64,000 nucleotides of DNA from Jhaorihella thermophila (GTDB lineage Bacteria > Pseudomonadota > Alphaproteobacteria > Rhodobacterales > Rhodobacteraceae). A program made the position numbers and the translations under genes. This document shows, in pieces, positions 1 through 12,726 of the stretch; positions within the stretch are counted from its first letter, which is position 1, and each line of letters opens with the position of its first letter. The notes under the pieces were generated by a model that worked only from the letters and a program-made list of their open reading frames with translations, did no database searches and had not been told where the DNA came from. Where the stretch lies: NCBI RefSeq assembly GCF_900108275.1, contig NZ_FNVD01000001.1, positions 558,001-622,000 on the forward strand. Reading direction: 5' to 3'.

Positions 1-506
1 TGCGGAAAACAGACCAGCCGCACCTTTTCGTCCAGCAGCGGCTCGAGCCGTTCGGGGTCCAGATGCCCGGTTTCGGGGTCGATCTGCCACTCCCGGATCT
101 CGATCCCCGCCTCTGCCAGACGCCGCCACGGACCGGAATTGGCCTCGTGATCCTGGTTGGTGACGACGATCGCCTCGCCCGGGCTCATCCACTGGCGAAA
201 AGCCTGCGCCAGAACATAGGTGTTCTGCGACGTGGACGGGCCGAAACTCAGCTCGTCGGTCGCCACTCCCAAAAGCGCGGCCATGCGGCGGCGCGCCTCG
301 TCCATCTCCTCGCCACCCAGCCGGCTGGCCTCGAAGGGACCAAAGGGCTGCACCTTGCGCGTTCGGTAAAACCGGTCAAGCCGGTTCAGAACCTGTCGAC
401 AAGTATATGATCCCCCGGCATTTTCAAAAAAGGCCTGCCCCTGCAGAGAGGCCTCGGAAAAGGCGGGGAACTGGCTTCGAACGAAATCGATATCAAGCTG
501 GGTCAC
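1..506 (-). CDS. class-V PLP aminotransferase (cysteine-desulfurase-like), partial
   Basis: The N-terminal ~168 residues of an aminotransferase whose 3' part lies beyond the left edge. The start is a GTG at 504-506, preceded by an AAGGAG eight bases away; no ATG start fits. Early motifs are FFENAGGSY (about residues 23-31), then SFGPSTSQNTYVLAQAF and an NQDHEANSGPWRRLAE stretch, matching the pyridoxal-phosphate fold of class-V enzymes of the cysteine desulfurase/selenocysteine lyase type. The Schiff-base lysine would lie outside the window, so substrate and exact subfamily cannot be judged. A 195-bp gene-free gap separates it from acuI on the same strand. Confidence 0.8.
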   Translation of the reverse strand, partial: MTQLDIDFVRSQFPAFSEASLQGQAFFENAGGSYTCRQVLNRLDRFYRTRKVQPFGPFEASRLGGEEMDEARRRMAALLGVATDELSFGPSTSQNTYVLAQAFRQWMSPGEAIVVTNQDHEANSGPWRRLAEAGIEIREWQIDPETGHLDPERLEPLLDEKVRLVCFP

Positions 507-701
507 GCGTGGCGCTCCTTGAGTCTCACCTTTGGTTTCCGTCCCGGCGCGCCCGGCAGACCGGGCCGCGCCCCAATCTGGCAGGTCTTCCAGCCGAGCC
601 GGTGAACCGGCGCACCCGCGGCCCAGCGGCAGCCGCGGCGGGACCGGCCCGCCGCGACGCATCCGGGCTAGCGCATCGCCCGGAGCAGTTCAAGCGCCCG
701 A

Positions 702-1697
702 TCAGGCGTTGACGTCAACGACCACCCGGCCCTTGACGCGACCCTTGAGGATATCCGCCCCCAGCTGCGGCAGATCGGCCAGCGTGGCCGGCTGCACCAT
801 CGCCTCGAGCTTGTCCATCGGCAGATCGCGGGCGATCCGTTCCCAAGCGCGCAGGCGGTTTTCATAGGGCTGCATCACCGAATCGATCCCCAGCAGGTTC
901 ACCCCACGCAGGATGAAGGGCGTGATCAGCGCCCCTTCGATCGCGGCGCCGCCGGCCAGCCCGACCGCGGCGACCGAGCAGCCATATTTCATCTGCTTGA
1001 GCACCCGACCCAGCATCGCGCCCGCGACCGCATCGACGCAACCGGCCCAGGTCTCGCTCTCCAGCGGCTTGCGCGTCACCTCGCTCAACTCCTCGCGTGG
1101 CACGATCCGGCTGGCGCCCAGCCCGCGCAGATAGTCCTCGGTTTCAGGCCGCCCCGTGACGGCTGCCACCTCGTAACCGAGATTGCCCAGGATCGCGGTC
1201 GCCACCGACCCCACGCCGCCGGCAGCCCCGGTCACCAGAACCGGCCCGTGTCCCGGTTCCAGCCCGTGCTTCTCCAGCGCCATCACCGACAGCATCGAGG
1301 TGAACCCGGCGGTCCCGACCGCCATTGCCTGCCGCGTACTCAGCCCCTCGGGGAGCGGAACCAGCCAGTCGGCCTTGACACGGGCCTTCTGCGCATAGCC
1401 CCCCCAATGCGCCTCGCCCACGCGCCAGCCGGTCAGAATCACCTTGTCGCCGGGCTTGTAGCGCGGATCGGAGGATTCTTCGACCGTGCCGGCAAAGTCG
1501 ATCCCCGGCACATGCGGATATTTCCGCACAAGCCCGCCGCCCGGCCCGATGCACAGCCCATCCTTGTAGTTCACCGTCGAATATTCGACCGCCACCAGAA
1601 CCTCGGCCTCGGGCAGATCGTCGACGCCGATCTGCTCCACCGCCGCGCTGGTCTTGCCGCTTTCCTCGTCCTTGCGCACCACCAATGCGTTGAACAT
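702..1697 (-). CDS. acuI: acrylyl-CoA reductase (NADPH) AcuI
   Basis: 331-aa zinc-free medium-chain dehydrogenase/reductase of the YhdH/AcuI family. It reduces acryloyl-CoA to propionyl-CoA and so removes the toxic product of DMSP breakdown. The ATG at 1695-1697 follows an AAGGAG; the open frame continues upstream but without a plausible start. Visible features are the N-terminal MFNALVV, the STVNYKDGL and PGIDFAGTV motifs of the GroES-like domain, and the nucleotide-binding GAAGGVGSVA. It lies directly downstream of dmdA on the same strand, the arrangement known from Ruegeria pomeroyi, which makes the assignment firm. A dispersed hairpin repeat sits in the dmdA-acuI gap and could influence cotranscription. 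Confidence 0.93.
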   Translation of the reverse strand: MFNALVVRKDEESGKTSAAVEQIGVDDLPEAEVLVAVEYSTVNYKDGLCIGPGGGLVRKYPHVPGIDFAGTVEESSDPRYKPGDKVILTGWRVGEAHWGGYAQKARVKADWLVPLPEGLSTRQAMAVGTAGFTSMLSVMALEKHGLEPGHGPVLVTGAAGGVGSVATAILGNLGYEVAAVTGRPETEDYLRGLGASRIVPREELSEVTRKPLESETWAGCVDAVAGAMLGRVLKQMKYGCSVAAVGLAGGAAIEGALITPFILRGVNLLGIDSVMQPYENRLRAWERIARDLPMDKLEAMVQPATLADLPQLGADILKGRVKGRVVVDVNA

Positions 1698-1729
1698 GTG
1701 ATTTCTCCTTTCCGAACCGTCCCCGGTCC

Positions 1730-1787
1730 CTTCATCTTGCTTCAAATACTCCGGGGAGCGCGAGGGGCAGCGCCCCTCGCCCCCGCC
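1730..1787 (-). repeat. dispersed 3'-end hairpin repeat, copy 1 (A-type tail)
   Basis: Read on the minus strand, 14 nt after the dmdA stop: a GC hairpin (CGAGGGGC/GCCCCTCG arms), then CCCCGGAGTATTTG, then a tail ending GCAAGATGAAG. The same architecture recurs at eight other intergenic sites in this window. Confidence 0.8.
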
Positions 1788-1800
1788 CCAGCCATCGTCA

Positions 1801-2895
1801 CTACCGCCAGAACCTTTCCTGCACGGTCGCTCTGCGCATCCCATGCTCGGTTTCGACTTCGATCACCGTGCCCGGATCCCAGTGCGACCGGTCCACCATG
1901 CCGATCGCCACGTTCACTCCGAACTCCGGGCTGAACACGGCCGACGCGATCTGTCCCACGCGCCGCCCGCCGGCAAGCAACGGCCAGGCCCGGGTGCAGG
2001 GTCCGATCTCGCCATCAATCACCATGGGCCGGATCTGGCGCGGCGGCCCGTTCCTCGCCTGCTCGGCCAAGGCCGTCTTGCCGATGAAATCGTCCGGCGA
2101 GTTGCAGAACCGCCCTAACCCGGCCTCGTAGGGCGTGTTCTCACGCGTCATGTCCGAGCCATAGCCCAGCAGCCCGCTTTCGATCCGTTCGATGTTGTTC
2201 GGACACCCCGCACGCACGTTCAGATCCTCTCCGGCCGCCATCAGCCTGTTCCACAGAGGCATGCCGTATTCGGCCCCCTCGACATAGATCTCGAACCCGC
2301 CCTGCTTCGACCAGCCCGACCGCGCGACGACGAACTCCCGGTCTTCAAAGCGCACCCGCTTGTAACGAAAGAACCGGATCCCCCGCACAACGTCGCCGAA
2401 GACGCGCGCCATCAACTCGTCGGCCTTGGGACCCTGAATTGCCAGCGGCGAGACGTCGGGCTCCTCGATCTCGACCTCCAGACCAAGAGCCACGGCGATC
2501 CCCAGCAGGAATTGCAGCAGGTCGCCATCGGCAAGGCTCAGCCAGTAGTGATCCTGCGCCAGCTTGATCGCCACGGGGTCGTTCAGCATGCCGCCCCTGT
2601 GGTCCGTGATCGGCACATAGTAGCACTGGTCGTCGGCCATCCGCCCCATGTCGCGGGGACTGACCATCCTCATCAACCGCAACGCGTCGGGTCCGCGAAC
2701 GCTCACCTGCCGTTCGCAGGACACGTCCCAGACCTGGACGTTCTGCTTCAGATGCGCCGCATCGGCCTCGAGGCTTTCGAACATGGTGGGCAGCAGCATA
2801 TGGTTGTAGACGGTATAGGCCTTGACCCCTGCGGCCTCGACCCCGTCCGAGAACGGCGTGCGCCGGACCCGGCGCGAAGGCGTGATCGTTGCCAT
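1801..2895 (-). CDS. dmdA: dimethylsulfoniopropionate demethylase DmdA
   Basis: 364-aa GcvT-family tetrahydrofolate-dependent enzyme that demethylates DMSP to methylmercaptopropionate, the first step of the demethylation pathway in marine bacteria. Family signatures include the N-terminal RRTPFSDGVEAAGVKAYTVY, NHMLLPT, VWDVSCERQVSV, and in the C-terminal half GLLGYGSDMTRENTPYEAGL. The length fits DmdA (about 365 aa) and the close DmdA-type N-terminus separates it from GcvT and dimethylglycine dehydrogenases. The start is taken at MATI (2893-2895). An in-frame ATG six codons upstream (2913) has a better-spaced GGAGG and cannot be excluded. acuI follows on the same strand. Confidence 0.93.
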   Translation of the reverse strand: MATITPSRRVRRTPFSDGVEAAGVKAYTVYNHMLLPTMFESLEADAAHLKQNVQVWDVSCERQVSVRGPDALRLMRMVSPRDMGRMADDQCYYVPITDHRGGMLNDPVAIKLAQDHYWLSLADGDLLQFLLGIAVALGLEVEIEEPDVSPLAIQGPKADELMARVFGDVVRGIRFFRYKRVRFEDREFVVARSGWSKQGGFEIYVEGAEYGMPLWNRLMAAGEDLNVRAGCPNNIERIESGLLGYGSDMTRENTPYEAGLGRFCNSPDDFIGKTALAEQARNGPPRQIRPMVIDGEIGPCTRAWPLLAGGRRVGQIASAVFSPEFGVNVAIGMVDRSHWDPGTVIEVETEHGMRRATVQERFWR

Positions 2896-2967
2896 TCTCC
2901 TCTCTCCCTGCATGGTCGCATCCTCCCGGTCGTTCATGCCCCCCGGCCGATGCGCGCGCGGAAAATG

Positions 2968-3006
2968 CGGGAGCCTCCGGCGGGGGTATTTCGGACCAGA
3001 AAGAAG
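2968..3006 (+). repeat. dispersed repeat, copy 2 (B-type tail)
   Basis: On the plus strand: CCTCCGGCGGGGG, TATTT, then GGACCAGAAAGAAGC. It lies between the DUF1326 gene and dmdA, both on the minus strand. It is the only copy in the window whose orientation opposes the gene it follows. It is nearly identical to copy 4 at 31499-31541. Confidence 0.8.
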
Positions 3007-3063
3007 CGGAATTCGGTCCCTGTCGTCGGCCGGCGCTTGCGTCAGGCACCGGCCGTCCCTGTG

Positions 3064-3696
3064 TCAGCGCGGGCCGTGCCAGTCGATCTGGCAGATCTCG
3101 GCCGAACGCCCGTCAAAATCCCAGACCCGACCGAAGGCGCGCACGCGGCCCTTGGTGGCGGTTGCGACGGTGATGTCGGGGCCCATCCAGTATTCGGTGT
3201 TGGTCACGACCACCTCCTTGCCGTCCTTGCCTTCGATCGGGACGACGGCGCCCTGGATTTTCTTGCCGACGCGCAGGCGACGCTCCTTGCCTTCGGTTTC
3301 GAACACGACCTCGGTCTTCTCGGCACCCAGGAATTCGCTGACCAGCAGGCCAAAGAGACCCGTCGTGCCGCGCGCGGCGCCGGAGAAGATGTTCACCAGC
3401 GCCTCGTAGGCGTCGTCGCTGGCGCGATCGTCGATGAAAGCCGCCGCCTTCCAGTTGCCGCGCCCCATGTTGCCGGGGATTTCCAGAAACAGCCCGACAT
3501 TCAGCCCCGACAGGTCAACATCGCCGTAGGATCCTTCGTCGATGCGCACCCCGGCCCAGGCCTGGCAGTAGCCCTCGGTCGGGGGGTGCTTGCCAAGGCT
3601 GATCACGCAGGGGCAGAAAACCGTGCAGTTGCAGTTCAGGATCAGTTCACCCTTTATTGTCCAGGGAACCGTTCCCACTTCGCCGTCCAGTGCCAT
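3064..3696 (-). CDS. DUF1326 cysteine-rich protein
   Basis: 210-aa soluble protein without a signal peptide. It has a dense cysteine cluster near the N-terminus (C22, C24, C28, C30, then C44; the core reads NCNCTVFCPC), as in DUF1326 proteins, and an otherwise beta-rich sequence. The cysteine spacing suggests metal binding or thiol redox, which is inference. It is 13 bp downstream of the DUF2182 membrane protein, and these two families often occur as a pair, so they probably form one operon acting on the same metal or substrate. The function is not established. Confidence 0.85.
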   Translation of the reverse strand: MALDGEVGTVPWTIKGELILNCNCTVFCPCVISLGKHPPTEGYCQAWAGVRIDEGSYGDVDLSGLNVGLFLEIPGNMGRGNWKAAAFIDDRASDDAYEALVNIFSGAARGTTGLFGLLVSEFLGAEKTEVVFETEGKERRLRVGKKIQGAVVPIEGKDGKEVVVTNTEYWMGPDITVATATKGRVRAFGRVWDFDGRSAEICQIDWHGPR

Positions 3697-3709
3697 CTCG
3701 TTACTCCTC

Positions 3710-4471
3710 TCAGAATGCGGTGAACGTCATCCAGCCCGCCGCGCCCAGAAGAGCGGCACCCAGCGGACGGGTGATCCAGCGCCCGATCTCGGGCAGTTTC
3801 TCCAGAACCATCAGCATCGTGGCGAGCCCCATGAAGGCAAGGTTCATCACCCCGCCGACGAATGCCAGCGCCATCAGCGCCCAACAGCAGCCCAGGCATA
3901 CAAGACCCAGCCGCAGCCCGTTCCGCCAAGGGCCTTCGTCCCAGTGCTGCATGAAAAAGGTCAGCGGCATCCGGCATTTGGACAGGCACGCCTCTTTCAG
4001 CGCCGAGAACTGGTAGAGCCCGGCCACCCCCAGAAGCGCAGCCGACAGCAAGGCGCTGGCGCTCCGCCCCAGAGGGTCGAGCAGACCGGCGCGGAAGAGC
4101 GCCATCTGCGCCCCCGCCGCCAGCAGCGAATAGCCGATCCAGACAGCGAGATAGCCCCCTATGAGGCGCCACATGCTGGTCTGCGCGCCGGAATGGCCGA
4201 GATCGTCATAGGTTGCCAGAGCCGGCAGCACCGTCGGTGCCATCATCGCAGCCGACATAAGAACCCACATCAGGACCATCCGACCGAAACCGGCGGCATC
4301 GGGCGTCAGCGTGCAGAGATCGCGCCAGAACTCTGCCCCGTAAATGTTTGCTGCATCGCGCAAATCCGCAGGCACCGCCATCATGTAAAGGATACCCCAG
4401 GCCGCCAGAATCACGCCAAAGAGCGCCAGCCAGTGCGGTGCGGCCATAGCCCTGATCCGATGTGCCAGCAT
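3710..4471 (-). CDS. DUF2182 predicted metal-binding integral membrane protein
   Basis: 253 aa with about six hydrophobic segments. The family signatures are MWVLMSAAMMAP (about residues 68-79), the FSALKEACLSKCRMP loop with two cysteines, and the LGCCWALMALAFVGGVMN stretch. The ATG follows a GGAGG. Database descriptions call this family a predicted metal-binding membrane protein; no transport substrate is known. It is cotranscribed with the DUF1326 gene and divergent from a GntR regulator whose operator-like repeats occupy the 90-bp gap, so the pair is probably controlled by that regulator. Confidence 0.85.
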   Translation of the reverse strand: MLAHRIRAMAAPHWLALFGVILAAWGILYMMAVPADLRDAANIYGAEFWRDLCTLTPDAAGFGRMVLMWVLMSAAMMAPTVLPALATYDDLGHSGAQTSMWRLIGGYLAVWIGYSLLAAGAQMALFRAGLLDPLGRSASALLSAALLGVAGLYQFSALKEACLSKCRMPLTFFMQHWDEGPWRNGLRLGLVCLGCCWALMALAFVGGVMNLAFMGLATMLMVLEKLPEIGRWITRPLGAALLGAAGWMTFTAF

Positions 4472-4511
4472 GGGACCCCTCCACCCTGATCCTGCGATTC
4501 GGTTCTTGCAA

Positions 4512-4554
4512 TTTAAATGTCAGACTTTTAAATGTCAGACAAATAAAATCTGAC
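4512..4554. promoter_or_regulatory. probable GntR operator array
   Basis: Two perfect 14-bp direct repeats, TTTAAATGTCAGAC, at 4512-4525 and 4527-4540. The second is followed by an inverted arm: GTCAGA at 4534-4539 pairs with TCTGAC at 4549-4554 across a 9-bp AT-rich spacer. The array lies in the gap between the divergent DUF2182 gene and the GntR regulator and ends 7 bp before the regulator's ATG, where a FadR-type dimer would repress both directions. Confidence 0.65.
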
Positions 4555-4561
4555 GGACCCC

Positions 4562-5308
4562 ATGAAGATCGATCCCAACAGCTCCGCAGACCTGTCGGCC
4601 CAGATCGCGCAGGCGATCCGCGATGCCATCGTCAACGGCGATCTGATCGTGGATGAACGCCTGCCGTCGGAATCGGAACTGGCGGACCATTTCAACGTGT
4701 CCCGTCCCACCGTGCGCGAAGCATTGAAGCGACTGGCGGCACAGTCGCTGATCCGCACCCAGCGCGGCGCGGCCGGCGGCGCCTTCGTCAACCGGCTTCG
4801 GTTCGAGGACGCCTATTCGCAGCAGATTACTACCTCAACCCTCTTGCTGTCGATGAATGCGGTCAGTTTCGAAACCGCCTGCGAGGCGCGCTATGCGCTG
4901 GAACGGGCCTGTGCGCCACTGTCGGCGCAGCGGCGGACCGCCGATCATCTGGCGACGATGCGGGCCGAGATCGTGCGGCAAAGCCAGCCGGGCCTGACCG
5001 ACGAGGCCTTCTGCGCCTCGGACGTGGCGTTTCATCGGGCGCTGGTGGACGGGGCAGGCAACCCGGTCCTGTCCTATCATCTGGCCGGCGCGGTCGAGGC
5101 GATGCAACCGTTGATGAACATGATCACCTTTACCGCCCGCTCGCGCGAGGCGATCGTGGCGTTGCATTCGCGCATCGCCGATGCAATCGAGGCCGGCGAT
5201 GGGGCTGCAGCCTCGGCCGGGCTGACCGCGCTCGAGGAAGAAACGTTGAAACTGGGCCAGACGGTCTTTGCTGAACGGCAGCGCAAGGAACGGCCCGCAG
5301 CCAATTGA
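4562..5308 (+). CDS. GntR/FadR-family transcriptional regulator (FCD domain)
   Basis: 248 aa. The N-terminal winged helix-turn-helix (about 8-75) contains the GntR signature LPSESELADHFNVSRPTVRE. The C-terminal helical FCD ligand domain (about 95-235) shows the metal-binding pattern with Asp/His in DVAFHRAL and His in LHSRIADAI. It is divergent from the DUF2182/DUF1326 pair and immediately follows its likely operator, suggesting autorepression and control of that pair. FCD regulators usually bind small carboxylates; the actual ligand is unknown. Confidence 0.88.
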   Translation: MKIDPNSSADLSAQIAQAIRDAIVNGDLIVDERLPSESELADHFNVSRPTVREALKRLAAQSLIRTQRGAAGGAFVNRLRFEDAYSQQITTSTLLLSMNAVSFETACEARYALERACAPLSAQRRTADHLATMRAEIVRQSQPGLTDEAFCASDVAFHRALVDGAGNPVLSYHLAGAVEAMQPLMNMITFTARSREAIVALHSRIADAIEAGDGAAASAGLTALEEETLKLGQTVFAERQRKERPAAN

Positions 5309-5316
5309 TTTTCGGC

Positions 5317-5350
5317 AAAAAAATGCCGCGACCCCCGGCGGGGCCGCGGC
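5317..5350 (-). terminator. Rho-independent terminator on the minus strand
   Basis: GCCGCG (5325-5330) and CCCC pair with GGGG and CGCGGC (5345-5350), with a single A:C mismatch. On the minus strand the hairpin is followed by seven T (plus-strand A-run 5317-5323). It ends a leftward transcript and fits the 39-aa gene at 5503-5622, not recG alone. On the plus strand it may also help end gntR but lacks a T-run. Confidence 0.7.
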
Positions 5351-5502
5351 AGCAGTTGCGACTCTCGGGACTATCGGGAGATCCGGCGCCGGGATGGGGA
5401 GTGGCGCGGGATCCCGGGTCCGAAGGGGTGCAAACAGGCAGATCACCCCAGGGACAGTCGGGACAGGTCGGACCCTTCCCGTCGAGATCGCAGGCAGAAC
5501 AG

Positions 5503-5622
5503 CTAGAAAGCGGGAATGTAGAGAGCGGCAACCAGCATCACCGCCAGAGACGCCGCACCGATCAGATCCTGAAGGAACGTATCACGCGACCGGCGGAGAA
5601 CTTCGGCGATTTCGGTCAACAT
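5503..5622 (-). CDS. 39-aa SOS-controlled small membrane protein (candidate)
   Basis: ATG at 5620-5622 and TAG at 5503-5505 give 39 residues. A charged amphipathic N-terminal half (about 1-20, with RRSRD) is followed by a single hydrophobic segment (about 20-37, LIGAASLAVMLVAALYI). A purine-rich stretch with AAGG lies just before the ATG. A good LexA box (5709-5723) lies about 87 nt upstream and a strong terminator about 150 nt downstream, so it looks like a complete SOS-inducible unit. By size, topology and control it resembles SidA, the 29-aa SOS-induced division inhibitor of Caulobacter, but no sequence identity is claimed and the function is inference. Confidence 0.6.
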   Translation of the reverse strand: MLTEIAEVLRRSRDTFLQDLIGAASLAVMLVAALYIPAF

Positions 5623-5708
5623 CCTTGTCTTCCTCTTCCTGGCCGGGTTGGGCACCGGCGTTAACGGCTTGTTGACTTTTTGTTCTCATATTTTTCAGGA
5701 CATGTAAA

Positions 5709-5723
5709 GAACTAAAAGAGAAC
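5709..5723 (-). promoter_or_regulatory. LexA (SOS) box, alphaproteobacterial type
   Basis: GTTC-N7-GTTC on the minus strand (plus strand: GAAC at 5709-5712, seven bases, GAAC at 5720-5723). This is an exact match to the alphaproteobacterial LexA consensus. A third GAAC at 5730-5733 is spaced by six bases. The site lies between the recG stop and the 39-aa gene, in the right place to repress the latter's promoter. Confidence 0.7.
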
Positions 5724-5750
5724 ACACGCGAACATTTCGGTCCGCGCCGC

Positions 5751-10893
<5,143 letters not shown>

Positions 10894-10951
10894 CTTTGTA
10901 TTCTCCGCCTTGAACGTGGTTCCGAATTACCCGCACCCTGAACAAGAAAGG

Positions 10952-10966
10952 TTAACCCGTCGTTAC
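10952..10966. promoter_or_regulatory. CtrA-binding site upstream of ctrA (near consensus)
   Basis: TTAA (10952-10955), seven bases, TTAC (10963-10966): one mismatch from the CtrA full site TTAA-N7-TTAA. It lies in the 99-bp gap between sciP and ctrA. Confidence 0.5.
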
Positions 10967-10992
10967 CATGTTCATGGCGTAGCAAATTCTAC

Positions 10993-11271
10993 CTATGGTT
11001 GTCTATACTTTTTCAATCGCGTGGTCTTGAGCGCATCCTCGCCATGTTCCGCGATGGCCCGCACCCAGCCGGCAAATTCCTCGTCGCTCAGCCCATAGCG
11101 GCGCTTGGCCTCGGATTCCGAAATCAGCCCGTAGATCACGCCGCGCACCACGGCCAGTTTCCGCGAGGCGACCCATCGCACGGTATCGGCGGGCGGCAGG
11201 TCGGCCCGTGTCATCACCGTTCCATCGGGCAGCGTGACCGCCCGCGGTCCTTCCACCTTTTTCAAGAACAT
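10993..11271 (-). CDS. sciP: CtrA inhibitor SciP (DUF1153)
   Basis: 92-aa helix-turn-helix protein of the DUF1153/SciP family. It starts [27 protein letters not shown] and carries the motif [21 protein letters not shown] around the DNA-facing helices. In Caulobacter, SciP binds DNA-bound CtrA and blocks activation. The ATG follows GGAG. It is located upstream of ctrA on the same strand, consistent with the functional link. Confidence 0.92.
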   Translation of the reverse strand: MFLKKVEGPRAVTLPDGTVMTRADLPPADTVRWVASRKLAVVRGVIYGLISESEAKRRYGLSDEEFAGWVRAIAEHGEDALKTTRLKKYRQP

Positions 11272-11340
11272 CTCCGCTCCATTCCCTTCTGACGTGGAGA
11301 GGCTGCTCTGGGGCGGCTTAATGGCCGGTGAAACGCGGCC

Positions 11341-11368
11341 TTGTGATTGCCTCGCATTTTCCTATATT
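11341..11368 (+). promoter_or_regulatory. sigma-70-type promoter of mnmA
   Basis: -35 TTGTGA at 11341-11346, 16-bp spacer, -10 TATATT at 11363-11368, about 40 bp before the mnmA ATG. Confidence 0.5.
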
Positions 11369-11407
11369 CTGCGCGGCCTGATGCCCCGACTGCCCAGGAG
11401 ATCCCCG

Positions 11408-12550
11408 ATGGCGCTGGATACCGATACCGAACCGAATTCGCTCGGCCTGCCGAAACCGCCCGAGGAGACGCGGGTAGTCGTGGCCATGTCCGGCGGCGTG
11501 GACAGCTCTGTCGTGGCGGCGATGCTGGCCGAGGAAGGCTATGACGTGGTGGGCGTGACGCTGCAGCTATATGACCACGGGGCGGCGCTGGCGAAGAAGG
11601 GCGCGTGCTGCGCCGGCATCGACATCCACGATGCGCGCCGCGTGGCCGAAGAACGCGGTTTTCCGCATTACGTGCTGGACTACGAGAACATCTTTCGCGA
11701 CGCGGTGATCGAAGAGTTCGCCGACAGCTATCTGGCCGGCGCCACGCCCGTGCCCTGCATCCGCTGCAACGAGCGGGTCAAGTTCAAGGATCTTCTGGAG
11801 ACGGCCAGGGATCTGGAGGCCGACTGCATGGCTACCGGCCACTATATCCAGCGCAAGATGGGGCCGAACGGGCCGGAATTGCACCGCGCCGCCGACCCCG
11901 CGCGCGACCAGTCCTATTTCCTGTTCTCCACCACGCGCGAACAGCTGGAGTATTTGCGCTTTCCTCTGGGGCATCTGCCGTCCAAGGCAGAAACCCGCAA
12001 GCTGGCCGCGCAATACGGCCTGCCCGTGGCGGACAAGCCCGACAGCCAGGACATCTGTTTCGTGCCCGATGGAAACTATGCGGGCGTGATCGAGAAATTG
12101 CGCCCCGGCGCGGCTGAGCCGGGCGAGATCGTTCATGCGGACGGCCGGGTGCTGGGCACGCATGAGGGTGTGATTCATTACACGATCGGGCAACGTCGTG
12201 GCTTGGGCATCGGCGGGTTGAGCGAGCCGCTTTACGTGGTGAAGCTGGATGTGGAGAGCCGCCGGGTGATTGTCGGACCAAAGGAGATGCTGGCGACCCG
12301 GATCGTGCCGGTGCGCGAGATCAACTGGCTTGGGGATGCGCCGTTCACGTCGCAGGCGGAGTGGCAGCTGTCGGTCAAGGTCCGCTCGACCCGGCCGCCG
12401 CGCGAGGCGATCCTGCGGCCGCTGTCGGAGACCACCGCCGAGGTGGAGCTGCTCACGCCCGAGGAAGGGGTGTCGCCGGGTCAGGCTTGCGTGTTCTACG
12501 AAACCGACGGCAGCCGGGTTCTTGGCGGCGGCTGGATCTGGCGTGGCTGA
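11408..12550 (+). CDS. mnmA: tRNA-specific 2-thiouridylase MnmA
   Basis: 380 aa. It forms 2-thiouridine at position 34 of tRNA-Lys, -Glu and -Gln. It has the PP-loop [10 protein letters not shown] near the N-terminus and two cysteine regions typical of the catalytic pair ([11 protein letters not shown] and [10 protein letters not shown]), followed by the C-terminal beta-barrel. The ATG at 11408 follows AGGAG seven bases upstream; a longer open frame from 11234 overlaps sciP and is rejected. It is divergent from sciP. A copy of the dispersed 3'-end hairpin repeat follows 53 bp after the stop. Confidence 0.95.
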   Translation: MALDTDTEPNSLGLPKPPEETRVVVAMSGGVDSSVVAAMLAEEGYDVVGVTLQLYDHGAALAKKGACCAGIDIHDARRVAEERGFPHYVLDYENIFRDAVIEEFADSYLAGATPVPCIRCNERVKFKDLLETARDLEADCMATGHYIQRKMGPNGPELHRAADPARDQSYFLFSTTREQLEYLRFPLGHLPSKAETRKLAAQYGLPVADKPDSQDICFVPDGNYAGVIEKLRPGAAEPGEIVHADGRVLGTHEGVIHYTIGQRRGLGIGGLSEPLYVVKLDVESRRVIVGPKEMLATRIVPVREINWLGDAPFTSQAEWQLSVKVRSTRPPREAILRPLSETTAEVELLTPEEGVSPGQACVFYETDGSRVLGGGWIWRG

Positions 12551-12602
12551 GGTTCCGGCGCCGAAAACAAGGGCGTCGGATTGGCAGGGCCAATCCGACC
12601 GA

Positions 12603-12657
12603 GGCGGGGGGCGCTGCCCCCCGCGCCCCCCGGGGTATTTCCGACCAGAAAGAAGCA
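12603..12657 (+). repeat. dispersed 3'-end hairpin repeat, copy 3 (B-type tail)
   Basis: After mnmA on the same strand: hairpin arms GGCGGGGGGC/GCCCCCCGC, then CCGGGGTATTTCCGACC, then AGAAAGAAGC. The order hairpin-core-tail matches the direction of mnmA transcription. Confidence 0.8.
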
Positions 12658-12726
12658 GGGGCGCGGAGTCGTCCGGTCGCCGGATATGTGGCGTTTCGAT
12701 GGCGTACGCCGCGTCGGGCGCAGGAC

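Noticed and set aside
4512-4554. CRISPR-like short repeats
   Set aside because: Only two direct copies separated by one base plus an inverted arm; this is an operator layout, not an array.
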